Source: Polyangiaceae bacterium (GTDB lineage: Bacteria; Myxococcota; Polyangia; Polyangiales; Polyangiaceae). From it: a DNA stretch of 12,803 bases. Shown here one piece after another: positions 5,733 through 12,334 of the stretch. The stretch covers positions 1 to 12,803 of the forward strand of contig JAICTU010000257.1 in the NCBI GenBank assembly GCA_025936205.1, written 5' to 3'. Every line of letters begins with the position of its first letter. The stretch's first letter is position 1. The position numbers and the translations under genes were made by a program. The notes below the pieces were generated by a model. It was not told the origin of the DNA. It made no database searches and worked only from the letters and a program-made list of their open reading frames with translations.

Positions 5733-7481
5733 ATGGACGGCGGAAGAGCCAGAGCTCTGGGGCGGCGCGCTGCGCTGGGCCTCGCCGTGGTGCTGCCCGT
5801 CGTGCTGTTGCTCCTTGGTGGCTCTGCTCGCCGCTGGATCGGCGACGACGGCTTCATCAACCTGCGCGTCGTCAGCCAGTTGCTCGCCGGCAACGGCTTT
5901 GTGTTCAACGCCGGCGACCGGTCCGAAGCCGTCACCAGTCCGGCCTGGGTCGCGCTGCTCTGGTTGGCGGGAGCACTCGGCGCGCGTCTGGAGGATGCGG
6001 CCTGGGTACTCGGGCTGGTGCTCAGCGCGGCCGGCGTGGCCGCGAGCGCGAGCGTTGCACTGCTGGCGCTGAGCCCCGAGCAGCGCCGCGAGCGCTGGTT
6101 TCTGCCGTTCGGGCTGCTCGCGTACGTCTCGCTGCCCGCCGCCTGGGATTACGCGACCTCCGGGCTGGAGAATGGCCTGGGCCTGGCCTTTCTCGGAGCC
6201 AGCACCTGCCTGGTCGTGCGCGCCCGGGCCCCGCATGCAGCTCCGCGCAAAGCCGCAGCCGCGGCGTTCGCGCTGAGCTTCGCGGCGCTGGTCCGGCCCG
6301 ACTACGTGCTCTTGGTCGCTCCCTCATTGGCTTCGCTGTGTGTGCTCGCCCGCGGCTGGCGGCGCTTCGCCCTCGCGGCACTCGGCGTGAGCAGCGCGCT
6401 CGCCTATCACAGCTTTCGCATGGGCTATTTCGCGAGCGCCGTCCCCAATACGGCCCTGGCCAAGCGCGCCTTCGAGCTCAGCGGGCGACAAGGTTGGCAC
6501 TATCTGTGGAACACGCTCGGCGTCTACTGGTTGCTGGTGCCACTCGCCGTGGTCGCGCTGGCCTTCGCCTGGGAGCGGCGCTCGTTCGCCCGGGACTGGC
6601 GCTCCACGCCCTCGTGCCTGATCGCGGGTGGTCTCCTGCACATCGCGTACATCGTCGGCATGGGCGGAGACTTCATGCACGCGCGCTTGCTCTTGCCAGG
6701 AATGTTCGTGCTGTTCTCGGCCGTGCCGCTGCTTGCCCTGGAGCCAGGCGAACGGGGCTCCAGGCGCGGCGCGGTCGTGCTCGCGGCCGTGGTGCTGTAC
6801 GGCTGGTGCGCCGTGTGCTCGCTGCAGCTGCGTGTCGCCACCAAGAACGAATTCGGCATCGGTGACGAGCGGGGCTGGTATGCGCGCATGGCGAAGGTCG
6901 CACATCCGACGCGCATCGAGCACTACGCGCAGTTCGCCTTCTATCGCGAAGCCCTGGAGCTGCGCGATCGGATCCAGGCCCGCTGCAGCGCGGACCAGTG
7001 TGTGCGGCTGCTGTTCACCCGCAAGGAGGACGGCAAGCTCCGGGATCACGGCCGAGCTGCCGAGTTGCCGCTCGCCGACGATGTTTCGAAGTACGCTCTG
7101 GCCGCCGCCGCTTATCGGCCCCTCGGCATCGTCTCGGCGGTGCTCGGCACGCGCGTGCACGTGGTCGACTACTACGGGCTGGCGGATCCGATCGCGGCCC
7201 GCCTGACGGTCGTCCATCAGTATCGCCCCGGCCACGACAAGGCCTTCGATACCGCATGGCAGGCTGCGCGCTACGCGTCCCCGGACAGCACCGACGACCC
7301 GCGCGCCCTGGCAGCGGCGAACGCCCTGAGCTGCGGTGTGCTCGGCCAGCTCAACCGCGCCACGCGCGGGCCGCTCAGCGTGGGCCGCTTCCTGCAGAAC
7401 CTGGCGCTCGCGCTGCGCACGAGCCAGTTGCAGATTCCTGCCGATCCGTTCGAGGCGGAGAACGAATTCTGTGCGCCGTGA
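5733..7481 (+). CDS. AftB/ZomB-like GT-C membrane glycosyltransferase
   Basis: This is a 582-residue polytopic inner-membrane protein of the GT-C fold, which uses polyprenyl-phosphate sugars as donors. After the first hydrophobic helix (about 12-30) comes a periplasmic loop with the GT-C Asp pair: RRWIGDDGFINLRVVSQLL (D38, D39), then AGNGFVFNAGDRSEAVTSPAW. About nine further hydrophobic segments follow. MGGDFMHARLLLPG begins at residue 310. A C-terminal soluble domain begins near 385 and contains VVDYYGLADPIAARL from 477 and RPGHDK from 498. These blocks match what I know of mycobacterial AftB, the terminal beta-1,2 arabinofuranosyltransferase (also annotated ZomB). The sugar handled here is unknown; arabinan synthesis is not implied. 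The ATG at 5733 is preferred over the in-frame GTG at 5706; neither has a good ribosome-binding site. It ends 11 bp from the convergent esterase gene. Confidence 0.85.
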   Translation: MDGGRARALGRRAALGLAVVLPVVLLLLGGSARRWIGDDGFINLRVVSQLLAGNGFVFNAGDRSEAVTSPAWVALLWLAGALGARLEDAAWVLGLVLSAAGVAASASVALLALSPEQRRERWFLPFGLLAYVSLPAAWDYATSGLENGLGLAFLGASTCLVVRARAPHAAPRKAAAAAFALSFAALVRPDYVLLVAPSLASLCVLARGWRRFALAALGVSSALAYHSFRMGYFASAVPNTALAKRAFELSGRQGWHYLWNTLGVYWLLVPLAVVALAFAWERRSFARDWRSTPSCLIAGGLLHIAYIVGMGGDFMHARLLLPGMFVLFSAVPLLALEPGERGSRRGAVVLAAVVLYGWCAVCSLQLRVATKNEFGIGDERGWYARMAKVAHPTRIEHYAQFAFYREALELRDRIQARCSADQCVRLLFTRKEDGKLRDHGRAAELPLADDVSKYALAAAAYRPLGIVSAVLGTRVHVVDYYGLADPIAARLTVVHQYRPGHDKAFDTAWQAARYASPDSTDDPRALAAANALSCGVLGQLNRATRGPLSVGRFLQNLALALRTSQLQIPADPFEAENEFCAP

Positions 7482-7492
7482 GGACTGGTCGC

Positions 7493-8884
7493 TCAACGGC
7501 CCTGCGTGACACTGACCTCGTCGATGCAGACCGTGACCGGCAGCTTGCGCGCGTAGGGCCCGGAAAACTGGAAGCCCAGCGCCAGCGTGCCGGGTGCTGG
7601 ATCGGCCAGCACGAAGCGGTCGATGACCCGCCGCGGCTCGGGTGTGGCAGCGATCTGCTTGACCCAGTATTCGCTGGAGGGCGGCGCATCCAGCCCCAGC
7701 TTCACCTTCACGTCGCTCGCCGGCGACGTCCACAGGCGAAAATCGATCACGACTTCGCTGCCGCGCACCAGCTTCAGGCCCGCCTGTTGCATCTGCGCGT
7801 CCCAGGCGTTCTGGCTCTCGCTCTCCAGTGTCGCGCACAGCGCACCGTTCTTCAGGCTCCACGTGCCCCTGGCGCTGCCGGCAAAGGACACCTGCCAGGG
7901 CTCGCTGCCCCCATCGAAGGCGCCGTTCACGATCAGCGGCGCTCCTGCCGCGTGCGGCACCCGCCCGAGGGTGCCCAGAAAGCGCGCGATCTCGGCGCTC
8001 GCGAACGAGGGCCAGCCGTGATTGGTGTTTTCATAGGTGGGCTCGCCGTGCTCGCACCATTCCACCGGCAGGCTCGGCTCACAGCCGGCATAGCGCACAC
8101 AGCCCGCTGGTCCCACGGGAGTAGACTGCTGGCTGCAGCCGTTGGCATGCAAGAAGCGGTCGAGCGCGTAGCGCCCACGCGACACGGACACCACCGCGTC
8201 GCGCTCACCATGCACCATCAACGCCGCGCTACGGCCGGGGCACTCGGGCAGCACCAGAGCTCCCGCCACCGCCCCGATGCCACGCAGCAGCGGCGCGCGT
8301 TCGCAGGCCAGGATCTCCGAGAACAGCGCCCCCGAGCTGTGCCCGATCGCGAATACCTGCTCGCTGTCGATGCAGTAGTTGGAGAGCAGGTGCGCATACA
8401 GCGCGTCGAAGACCTGCAGGTTGTCGCTGCGCTCGCGCGGCCGGTCGAAACCCTGACCCAAGCTCTTCACGTACGCCACCGCGTACCTGGAGCCCAGCTG
8501 CTCGGGCAGGTAACTACCATCGACATCGTGCAACAGTTGGTGACTGCGTGCTCGGCCGTGAAAGGCGAACACCAGCGGCACGGGCTTGCTGCCGTCATAG
8601 CCATCCGGCAGCGTGAGCAAATACGGCGTCTCGAGCTCGCCTGCGCGAGCCACCAGCTCGCCCGCGCCCGGGCTCGGCCGGCCGCAGCCGCTGCTCGGAG
8701 ACGGAGGCACGGCGGGCCCCTCGCCAGCGGGGACATCGCCAGCGCGGACCCGCTCGGCGCGAGCAGCGGCCTGGGGCGCTGCCGCCGCAGCCTGGCGCGC
8801 TCCGGAACAGCCTGCGGTGAGGCCAAGGGCAGCGCCCAGCACCAGACACGAACGCCACGAGAGCGGCGCAGCACAGCTCGACAT
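7493..8884 (-). CDS. feruloyl/acetyl-xylan esterase-like lipoprotein (CE1-type) with C-terminal CBM4/9-like module
   Basis: This is a 463-residue surface lipoprotein likely to remove feruloyl or other acyl groups from plant polysaccharide. The ATG at 8884 gives a clean lipoprotein signal (LGLTAGC, Cys26); the longer in-frame start would add about 31 unrelated residues. An Ala/Pro-rich linker leads to an alpha/beta-hydrolase domain at about 83-305: PYLLTLPDGYDGSKPVPLVF, FHG at 108-110, the nucleophile elbow GHSSGA (Ser183), HGERDA (Asp229) and ENTNHGWPSF (His289). This layout is that of the CE1 feruloyl esterase / PHB-depolymerase-like (LpqC) family. Residues about 316-463 form a jelly-roll-type module starting LIVNGAFDGGSEPW, with NAWDAQMQQAGLKLVRGSEV and ending VCIDEVSV, the pattern of CBM4/9 modules. 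PHB depolymerase activity is an alternative, but the module and the nearby xylanase favour polysaccharide. Confidence 0.87.
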   Translation of the reverse strand: MSSCAAPLSWRSCLVLGAALGLTAGCSGARQAAAAAPQAAARAERVRAGDVPAGEGPAVPPSPSSGCGRPSPGAGELVARAGELETPYLLTLPDGYDGSKPVPLVFAFHGRARSHQLLHDVDGSYLPEQLGSRYAVAYVKSLGQGFDRPRERSDNLQVFDALYAHLLSNYCIDSEQVFAIGHSSGALFSEILACERAPLLRGIGAVAGALVLPECPGRSAALMVHGERDAVVSVSRGRYALDRFLHANGCSQQSTPVGPAGCVRYAGCEPSLPVEWCEHGEPTYENTNHGWPSFASAEIARFLGTLGRVPHAAGAPLIVNGAFDGGSEPWQVSFAGSARGTWSLKNGALCATLESESQNAWDAQMQQAGLKLVRGSEVVIDFRLWTSPASDVKVKLGLDAPPSSEYWVKQIAATPEPRRVIDRFVLADPAPGTLALGFQFSGPYARKLPVTVCIDEVSVTQGR

Positions 8885-8976
8885 GCGCCAGCTTGTACAC
8901 GAATCGGCCACGGACGAGGCCCGCCGAATTGCCGATTGACAGCCGGTCGTGCCGCGTCCCACCCTGCGGCCGCGCA

Positions 8977-10425
8977 ATGCTGAAGAGCTGGCTGCAGCGC
9001 GTGCTGCCCTGCGTGCTCCCCCGCTTGCGGGACACCGCCCAGGGCCGGCTGCTGGCGAGCCTCACGCTCTTGCTCGCCGCGCTCGGGGCGCCGCGCCAGA
9101 TCAACGCCGACACCTGGTTCAACTTGGTGCTGGGCCGCGAGATCGTGGCATCGGGACTCGTCATCCGGAACGAGCTCACCGCCGAAGCCGCCGGCGCGCC
9201 CTGGATCGATCAGCAGTGGCTGGCACACCTCATCCACTACTGGCTGGCGCAGCTGCTGGGGTTGCCCGGGCTGGTGCTGGTCGCTTCGCTCTTGACCAGC
9301 GCCTCACTGCTCGGCGCCGCGGAGCACGCGCTGCGCAACGGGGCGAGCCCGGGCCGCACGTTGCTCGCGGGTACGCTCGCGCTGGGCGCGCTGTTGCCAC
9401 AGGGCGTGCGAGCGCAGACCTTCGCCCTGCCATTGCTGGCCTTCTCGCTGTGCCGCCTGGACAGTGACGCGCGCAAGCCCAGCCCCCGGATCTGGTGGCT
9501 GGTTCCGTGCGCCGCGCTCTGGGGCAACCTACACGGCTCAGCACTGCTCGCGCCCGTGTTCGGCGCGCTGCTGGCGCTGACTCGCGCGCTCGACACGCGC
9601 AGCTGGGGGCTCGTGGCACGGGACCTGCTGCTGGCGGCCTGTCTCGGGCTCGCGCTGCTCGCTTCGCCGTACGGCTTCGAGCTGCTCGGCTACTACGGAG
9701 GCATCCTCGGCAACTCCGCGTTTCGCGTCCACGTCGGCGAATGGGGCCCCCTGGCGCTCGCGAGCGAGCCCGCCAAGAGCCTGCTGATCGCCGTGCTGCT
9801 GGTCTCGTCGCTGCTCGTCGCCCGACGGGCCCGCCACTTCCCGATCGCTGTTTGCCTCGGCCTCGCTCTGCTCACGCTCCGCTCGGCACGACACGCCACG
9901 CCGCTCGCCATCGCGAGCGCGGCGTTCTTGCCGGCGATCGCGGACGCGGCCCTCGGCCAGCGGCTGCGCCTGCAGGCGGACCGCGCGCTCCAGCGCAGCT
10001 CGCGCGCGCTCTTGCCGGCAGCCCTGCTCGGCAGTTGCGTCGCGATCCCGCTGCTGGTGCGCCACACGCTGCGCGTCGATCTGCCCGCTGCCTTCTGCGA
10101 TCGCGTGGCGCTGGCCGCCGAGGGCGCGGCGCGCGTGCTCGCGGACGAGCAGCACGCCGACCGCCTGCTCTGGTTCCACCCGGAGTTGAAGGGCCACCTC
10201 TCTCACGACGTGCGCTTCGAGCTGCTGCCGCCCGACTTCATCCAGTCACTGACGCAGCTCTACGGCTTTCCAGAGACGGCGTACGCGCAGGGCTGGCTCG
10301 CCCGTTACGATCTGGTGGTGGTCGATCGAGAGCAACATACCCCGCTCTGGCACTGGCTCCGAAGCCATCCGGGCTGGCACGAGATCGCCGCCGACCGATG
10401 GTCGGCGGCGTTCCTGCGCCGCTGA
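8977..10425 (+). CDS. polytopic membrane protein, GT-C glycosyltransferase-like
   Basis: This is a 482-residue membrane protein with about ten hydrophobic helices. The first helix (about 24-38) is followed by an extracytoplasmic loop INADTWFNLVLGREIVASG (D45) and then GAPWIDQQWLAHLIHYWLAQ. The order D-x-W-x-x-L-x-x-G, G-x-x-W and x-x-W-L-x-x is the usual first loop of GT-C superfamily proteins of the PMT/STT3-like type, with the Asp as candidate catalytic residue. The last about 90 residues are soluble and end DRWSAAFLRR. The substrate is unknown. The ATG at 8977 is chosen; a GTG at 8893 in frame would add 28 residues with no membrane character and leave only 8 bp to the divergent esterase start. 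Its stop lies 9 bp from that of the convergent small-peptide gene. Confidence 0.75.
   Translation: MLKSWLQRVLPCVLPRLRDTAQGRLLASLTLLLAALGAPRQINADTWFNLVLGREIVASGLVIRNELTAEAAGAPWIDQQWLAHLIHYWLAQLLGLPGLVLVASLLTSASLLGAAEHALRNGASPGRTLLAGTLALGALLPQGVRAQTFALPLLAFSLCRLDSDARKPSPRIWWLVPCAALWGNLHGSALLAPVFGALLALTRALDTRSWGLVARDLLLAACLGLALLASPYGFELLGYYGGILGNSAFRVHVGEWGPLALASEPAKSLLIAVLLVSSLLVARRARHFPIAVCLGLALLTLRSARHATPLAIASAAFLPAIADAALGQRLRLQADRALQRSSRALLPAALLGSCVAIPLLVRHTLRVDLPAAFCDRVALAAEGAARVLADEQHADRLLWFHPELKGHLSHDVRFELLPPDFIQSLTQLYGFPETAYAQGWLARYDLVVVDREQHTPLWHWLRSHPGWHEIAADRWSAAFLRR
10386..10410 (-). terminator. 11-bp hairpin just past the GG-leader peptide gene
   Basis: CGCCGCCGACC (10386-10396) and GGTCGGCGGCG (10400-10410) are perfect complements around a 3-nt loop. 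On the minus strand it lies 24 nt past the stop of the peptide gene, where a terminator would be expected. On the plus strand it is inside the last codons of the membrane-protein gene. No U-tract follows, so factor-independent termination is not certain; chance in GC-rich codons is possible. Confidence 0.4.
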
Positions 10426-10434
10426 CCGCTCCGC

Positions 10435-10692
10435 TCAGAAGAAGCGCGAGAAGATGCGCCGGGCGTCGGCGAGTGCGCGGGCCGCTAGGCCATCGGCGAT
10501 CGCCTTCGCGCCCTGACTGATGGCATTGCCCACCGCGTGGACGCCATCGGAGATCACGTGACCCACCGCGCTGGCCGCGTTCGACACGGCGTGCCCGATG
10601 TCGCTGAAGATGTTGCCGCCCTGCACCAGCATCAGCTCGTTCTCGGAGAGCTCGCTGCCGATCGTGTTCATTCCAAACTGCTCTTGGTTCAT
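10435..10692 (-). CDS. double-glycine-leader secreted peptide (class II bacteriocin/microcin-like precursor)
   Basis: This is an 85-residue precursor. Residues 1-26 form a leader ending LSENELMLVQGG, an exact fit to the LSxxELxxVxGG motif cut by C39-peptidase ABC transporters. The predicted core (27-85, NIFSDIGHAV to RRIFSRFF) has no Cys or Trp and is rich in Ala and Gly, with a basic, Phe-rich end. From Ser30 the core reads as four 11-residue units: SDIGHAVSNAA, SAVGHVISDGV, HAVGNAISQGA, KAIADGLAARA. This implies a long amphipathic or glycine-zipper-like helix. The start is well supported: AGGAG (10703-10699) lies 6 nt before the ATG. No C39 transporter, modification enzyme or immunity gene is recognisable in this window. 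It stands alone, convergent with the membrane-protein gene and divergent from the xylanase. A bacteriocin, a signalling peptide or a membrane-associated structural peptide all remain possible. Confidence 0.8.
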   Translation of the reverse strand: MNQEQFGMNTIGSELSENELMLVQGGNIFSDIGHAVSNAASAVGHVISDGVHAVGNAISQGAKAIADGLAARALADARRIFSRFF

Positions 10693-10698
10693 GTCTTA

Positions 10699-10703
10699 CT
10701 CCT
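10699..10703 (-). promoter_or_regulatory. ribosome-binding site of the GG-leader peptide gene
   Basis: CTCCT on the plus strand reads AGGAG on the minus strand, 6 nt before the ATG at 10692. It is the clearest Shine-Dalgarno in the window; most other genes here lack one. It fixes the start of the peptide and supports high expression. Confidence 0.85.
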
Positions 10704-10720
10704 GGGACCTTGGGTTGAAG

Positions 10721-10753
10721 GTCAGCTCATCGCTGACGACTCCAGGCGAGTCG
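10721..10753. promoter_or_regulatory. two abutting 6-5-6 inverted repeats (operator-like)
   Basis: The first dyad is GTCAGC-tcatc-GCTGAC (10721-10737). The second is CGACTC-caggc-GAGTCG (10737-10753). Each has 6-bp perfect arms and a 5-nt spacer. They share one base, and their centres are 16 bp apart. They lie 29-61 nt upstream of the peptide start and 120-152 nt upstream of the xylanase start. They could be binding sites for a dimeric regulator, or tandem hairpins in the peptide mRNA leader. No convincing -10/-35 elements could be placed in 10693-10872. Confidence 0.4.
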
Positions 10754-10872
10754 GAGCAGCGCAGCCGCAGGTTGCTGAGGATTGTCCCCATTCGCGTGCC
10801 GATCGGCGACGTTCCGGGAGCGACGTCGGCTGGTGCACAGGCGCGCAAAATGGCCTATGGTCGCGCCCCGCA

Positions 10873-12021
10873 ATGAAGAACCTCCACCTGATTGTCTGCG
10901 CCGCGCTGGCTGGCGGCGCGCTGAGTTGCACCAAAGCCCCCGCGGCGGCCACGCCCGAGACGGCGCCCCCGCCCAGCCCGGGCCTCGCGCAACGATACGA
11001 GGCCTTCTTCCCGATCGGCGCCGCGGTGAACAGCAACACGCTGCGCAGCCACGCGGACTTGCTGGCCAAGCACTTCAACAGCATCACCGCCGAGAACGAG
11101 ATGAAGTTCGAGTCCCTGGAGCCGACCGAGGGCCACTTCGACTTCGCCGCGGCCGACGAGATGGTGTCGTTCGCGCGAGCACATGGCATGAAGGTGCGCG
11201 GCCACAACCTGGTCTGGCATCGCCAGACGCCGGACTGGGTCTTCAGTGACGGTGCCGGCGGGGCCGCCTCCAAGGAGGTACTGCTGGCGCGCCTGCACAA
11301 GCACATCGAACACGTCGTCGAACACTTCCGTGGCCACCTCTACGCCTGGGACGTCGTGAACGAGGCCATCATGGACGACGGCAAGTACCGCACGGCGGAC
11401 GAGAAAGACGCGGACCAGCGCAGCAAGTGGTACGGCATCCTGGGCACGAGCTACATCGCCGCGGCCTTCCGCGCCGCCCACGCCGCCGATCCGGGCGCAA
11501 AGCTCTTCTACAACGACTACCGAAACTACATCCCCGTCAAGCGCCAGGCCATCTACGAGATGCTGAAGCAGCTGCTGGCGGACGGCGTGCCGATCCACGG
11601 CGTGGGCCTGCAGGCGCACCTCAGCGTCGAGCCCTCGTCTTCACCCGACAATCACGGTTTCTACCAGACCATCGCGGAAGAGGAGAAGACCATCGAGCTC
11701 TTCGCCTCGCTCGGGCTCGAGGTGCAGATCACCGAGCTCGACATGTCGCTGTACACGCCGGGCGCCAAATACGAGCCCAGCCAGTTCTACACGGAGGCGA
11801 CCTTCACCCCCGATCTCGAAGCCAAGCAAGCCGAGCGCTACGGCCAGTTCTTCGAGCTATTCCGCAAGTACCAGGGCAAGATCACGGGCGTCACCTTCTG
11901 GGGCATCGCGGACGACGCGACGTGGCTTTCGCAGTTCACGTCGGGCCGTCAGGACTTCCCGCTGCTGTTCGACGTGCATCATCAATCGAAGCAGGCTCTG
12001 CAGCGCATCATGACGTTCTGA
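10873..12021 (+). CDS. GH10 endo-1,4-beta-xylanase, probable lipoprotein
   Basis: This is a 382-residue enzyme that cleaves internal beta-1,4 bonds of xylan with retention of configuration. The ATG at 10873 begins MKNLHLIVCAALAGGALSC, a lipoprotein-like signal with Cys19 as acceptor (its lipobox is imperfect). A Pro/Ala/Thr linker runs to about 38. One GH10 barrel fills the rest: NSITAENEMKFESLEP at 69-84, GHNLVWHRQTPDW at 110-122, WDVVNEA with the acid/base Glu164, YNDY at 213-216, GVGLQAHL at 243-250, ITELDM with the nucleophile Glu288, and TFWGIADDATWL at 341-352. All the usual catalytic and subsite residues are present and length is normal for a single-domain enzyme. There is no carbohydrate-binding module. 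The reading frame is open upstream to 10537, but that part is antisense to the peptide gene. It may act with the esterase encoded about 2 kb away. No clear ribosome-binding site. Confidence 0.95.
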   Translation: MKNLHLIVCAALAGGALSCTKAPAAATPETAPPPSPGLAQRYEAFFPIGAAVNSNTLRSHADLLAKHFNSITAENEMKFESLEPTEGHFDFAAADEMVSFARAHGMKVRGHNLVWHRQTPDWVFSDGAGGAASKEVLLARLHKHIEHVVEHFRGHLYAWDVVNEAIMDDGKYRTADEKDADQRSKWYGILGTSYIAAAFRAAHAADPGAKLFYNDYRNYIPVKRQAIYEMLKQLLADGVPIHGVGLQAHLSVEPSSSPDNHGFYQTIAEEEKTIELFASLGLEVQITELDMSLYTPGAKYEPSQFYTEATFTPDLEAKQAERYGQFFELFRKYQGKITGVTFWGIADDATWLSQFTSGRQDFPLLFDVHHQSKQALQRIMTF

Positions 12022-12034
12022 GGGGGCATCGCCG

Positions 12035-12048
12035 CAGCTCGCGAGCTG
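12035..12048 (+). terminator. 14-bp perfect palindrome just after the xylanase gene
   Basis: CAGCTCGCGAGCTG is its own reverse complement and begins 13 nt past the xylanase TGA. A hairpin would have only about 5 bp of stem after leaving a loop, and no T-run follows. Possible terminator part or protein-binding site; weak evidence. Confidence 0.25.
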
Positions 12049-12149
12049 GTCCCTCCACGACCCCAGGCCACGCCGGGCGATATCCCGCCCGAGGGGCCTC
12101 ATCAGCGGCCTCGTGAGGTCTCCATGGGAACAAGGGCCCCTCCGAACGA

Positions 12150-12183
12150 CTCGCGGGAGGTTTCCATGGAAACCTCCCGCGAG
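12150..12183. repeat. 34-bp perfect palindrome (15-bp stem, 4-nt loop)
   Basis: The left half CTCGCGGGAGGTTTCCA (12150-12166) is followed without a break by its exact complement (12167-12183), centred on CCATGG. As RNA or cruciform it gives a 15-bp stem with loop CATG. Outer arms GGGCCCC (12134-12140) and GGGGCCC (12194-12200) pair as well, with unpaired DNA between, so the whole fold spans about 67 bp. In a convergent gap this may be a bidirectional terminator, but the lack of T-tracts and the perfect match, centre included, also fit a dispersed palindromic repeat or a protein-binding site. Confidence 0.9.
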
Positions 12184-12334
12184 CTTGGTGAAGGGGGCCC
12201 ACGACGCCGCGAGCAGCCAGCCGCAGGGTGCCGATCCGCGGCGTCAGTGCCGGCGCCGGGCAGCGGCGTTCGAGGGCGTCAGAGGGCTTCGCGCCGTTCG
12301 GCGTCGTGGATGGCCCGCTTGCCCCCAAAAACCG

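Larger units (their letters stand above)
12022..12334. other. gene-free convergent region rich in palindromes
   Basis: This 313-bp stretch lies between the ends of the convergent xylanase and alpha/beta-hydrolase genes. Short frames in it are low-complexity and have no recognisable product. It holds a 14-bp perfect palindrome CAGCTCGCGAGCTG (12035-12048) 13 nt past the xylanase stop, a 34-bp perfect palindrome (12150-12183), and a diverged half copy of the latter at about 12116-12128. Confidence 0.6.

Noticed and set aside
6324..7862. Long minus-strand open frame antisense to the AftB-like gene
   Set aside because: It is a high-GC shadow: no recognisable motif, and it covers the convergent stops of two well-supported genes.
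8936..8941. TTGACA resembling a -35 box before the second GT-C gene
   Set aside because: No acceptable -10 hexamer lies 16-18 bp downstream, so a promoter call is not justified.
8893..8976. Longer GTG start for the second GT-C-like protein
   Set aside because: The added residues are polar and Pro/Arg-rich, and the start would leave almost no promoter space to the divergent esterase gene. It cannot be fully excluded.
6998..8983. Very long plus-strand open frame across the end of the GT-C gene and antisense to the esterase
   Set aside because: It is Arg/Pro/Ala-rich low-complexity sequence without family motifs, and it overlaps two genes with clear domain and catalytic signatures.
10537..10872. 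In-frame upstream extension of the xylanase
   Set aside because: It is antisense to the GG-leader peptide gene and its ribosome-binding site, and the lipoprotein signal begins exactly at the ATG at 10873.
12121..12200. Palindrome region as a possible origin or attachment site
   Set aside because: There is no integrase, tRNA, DnaA-box cluster or AT-rich segment nearby to support either.
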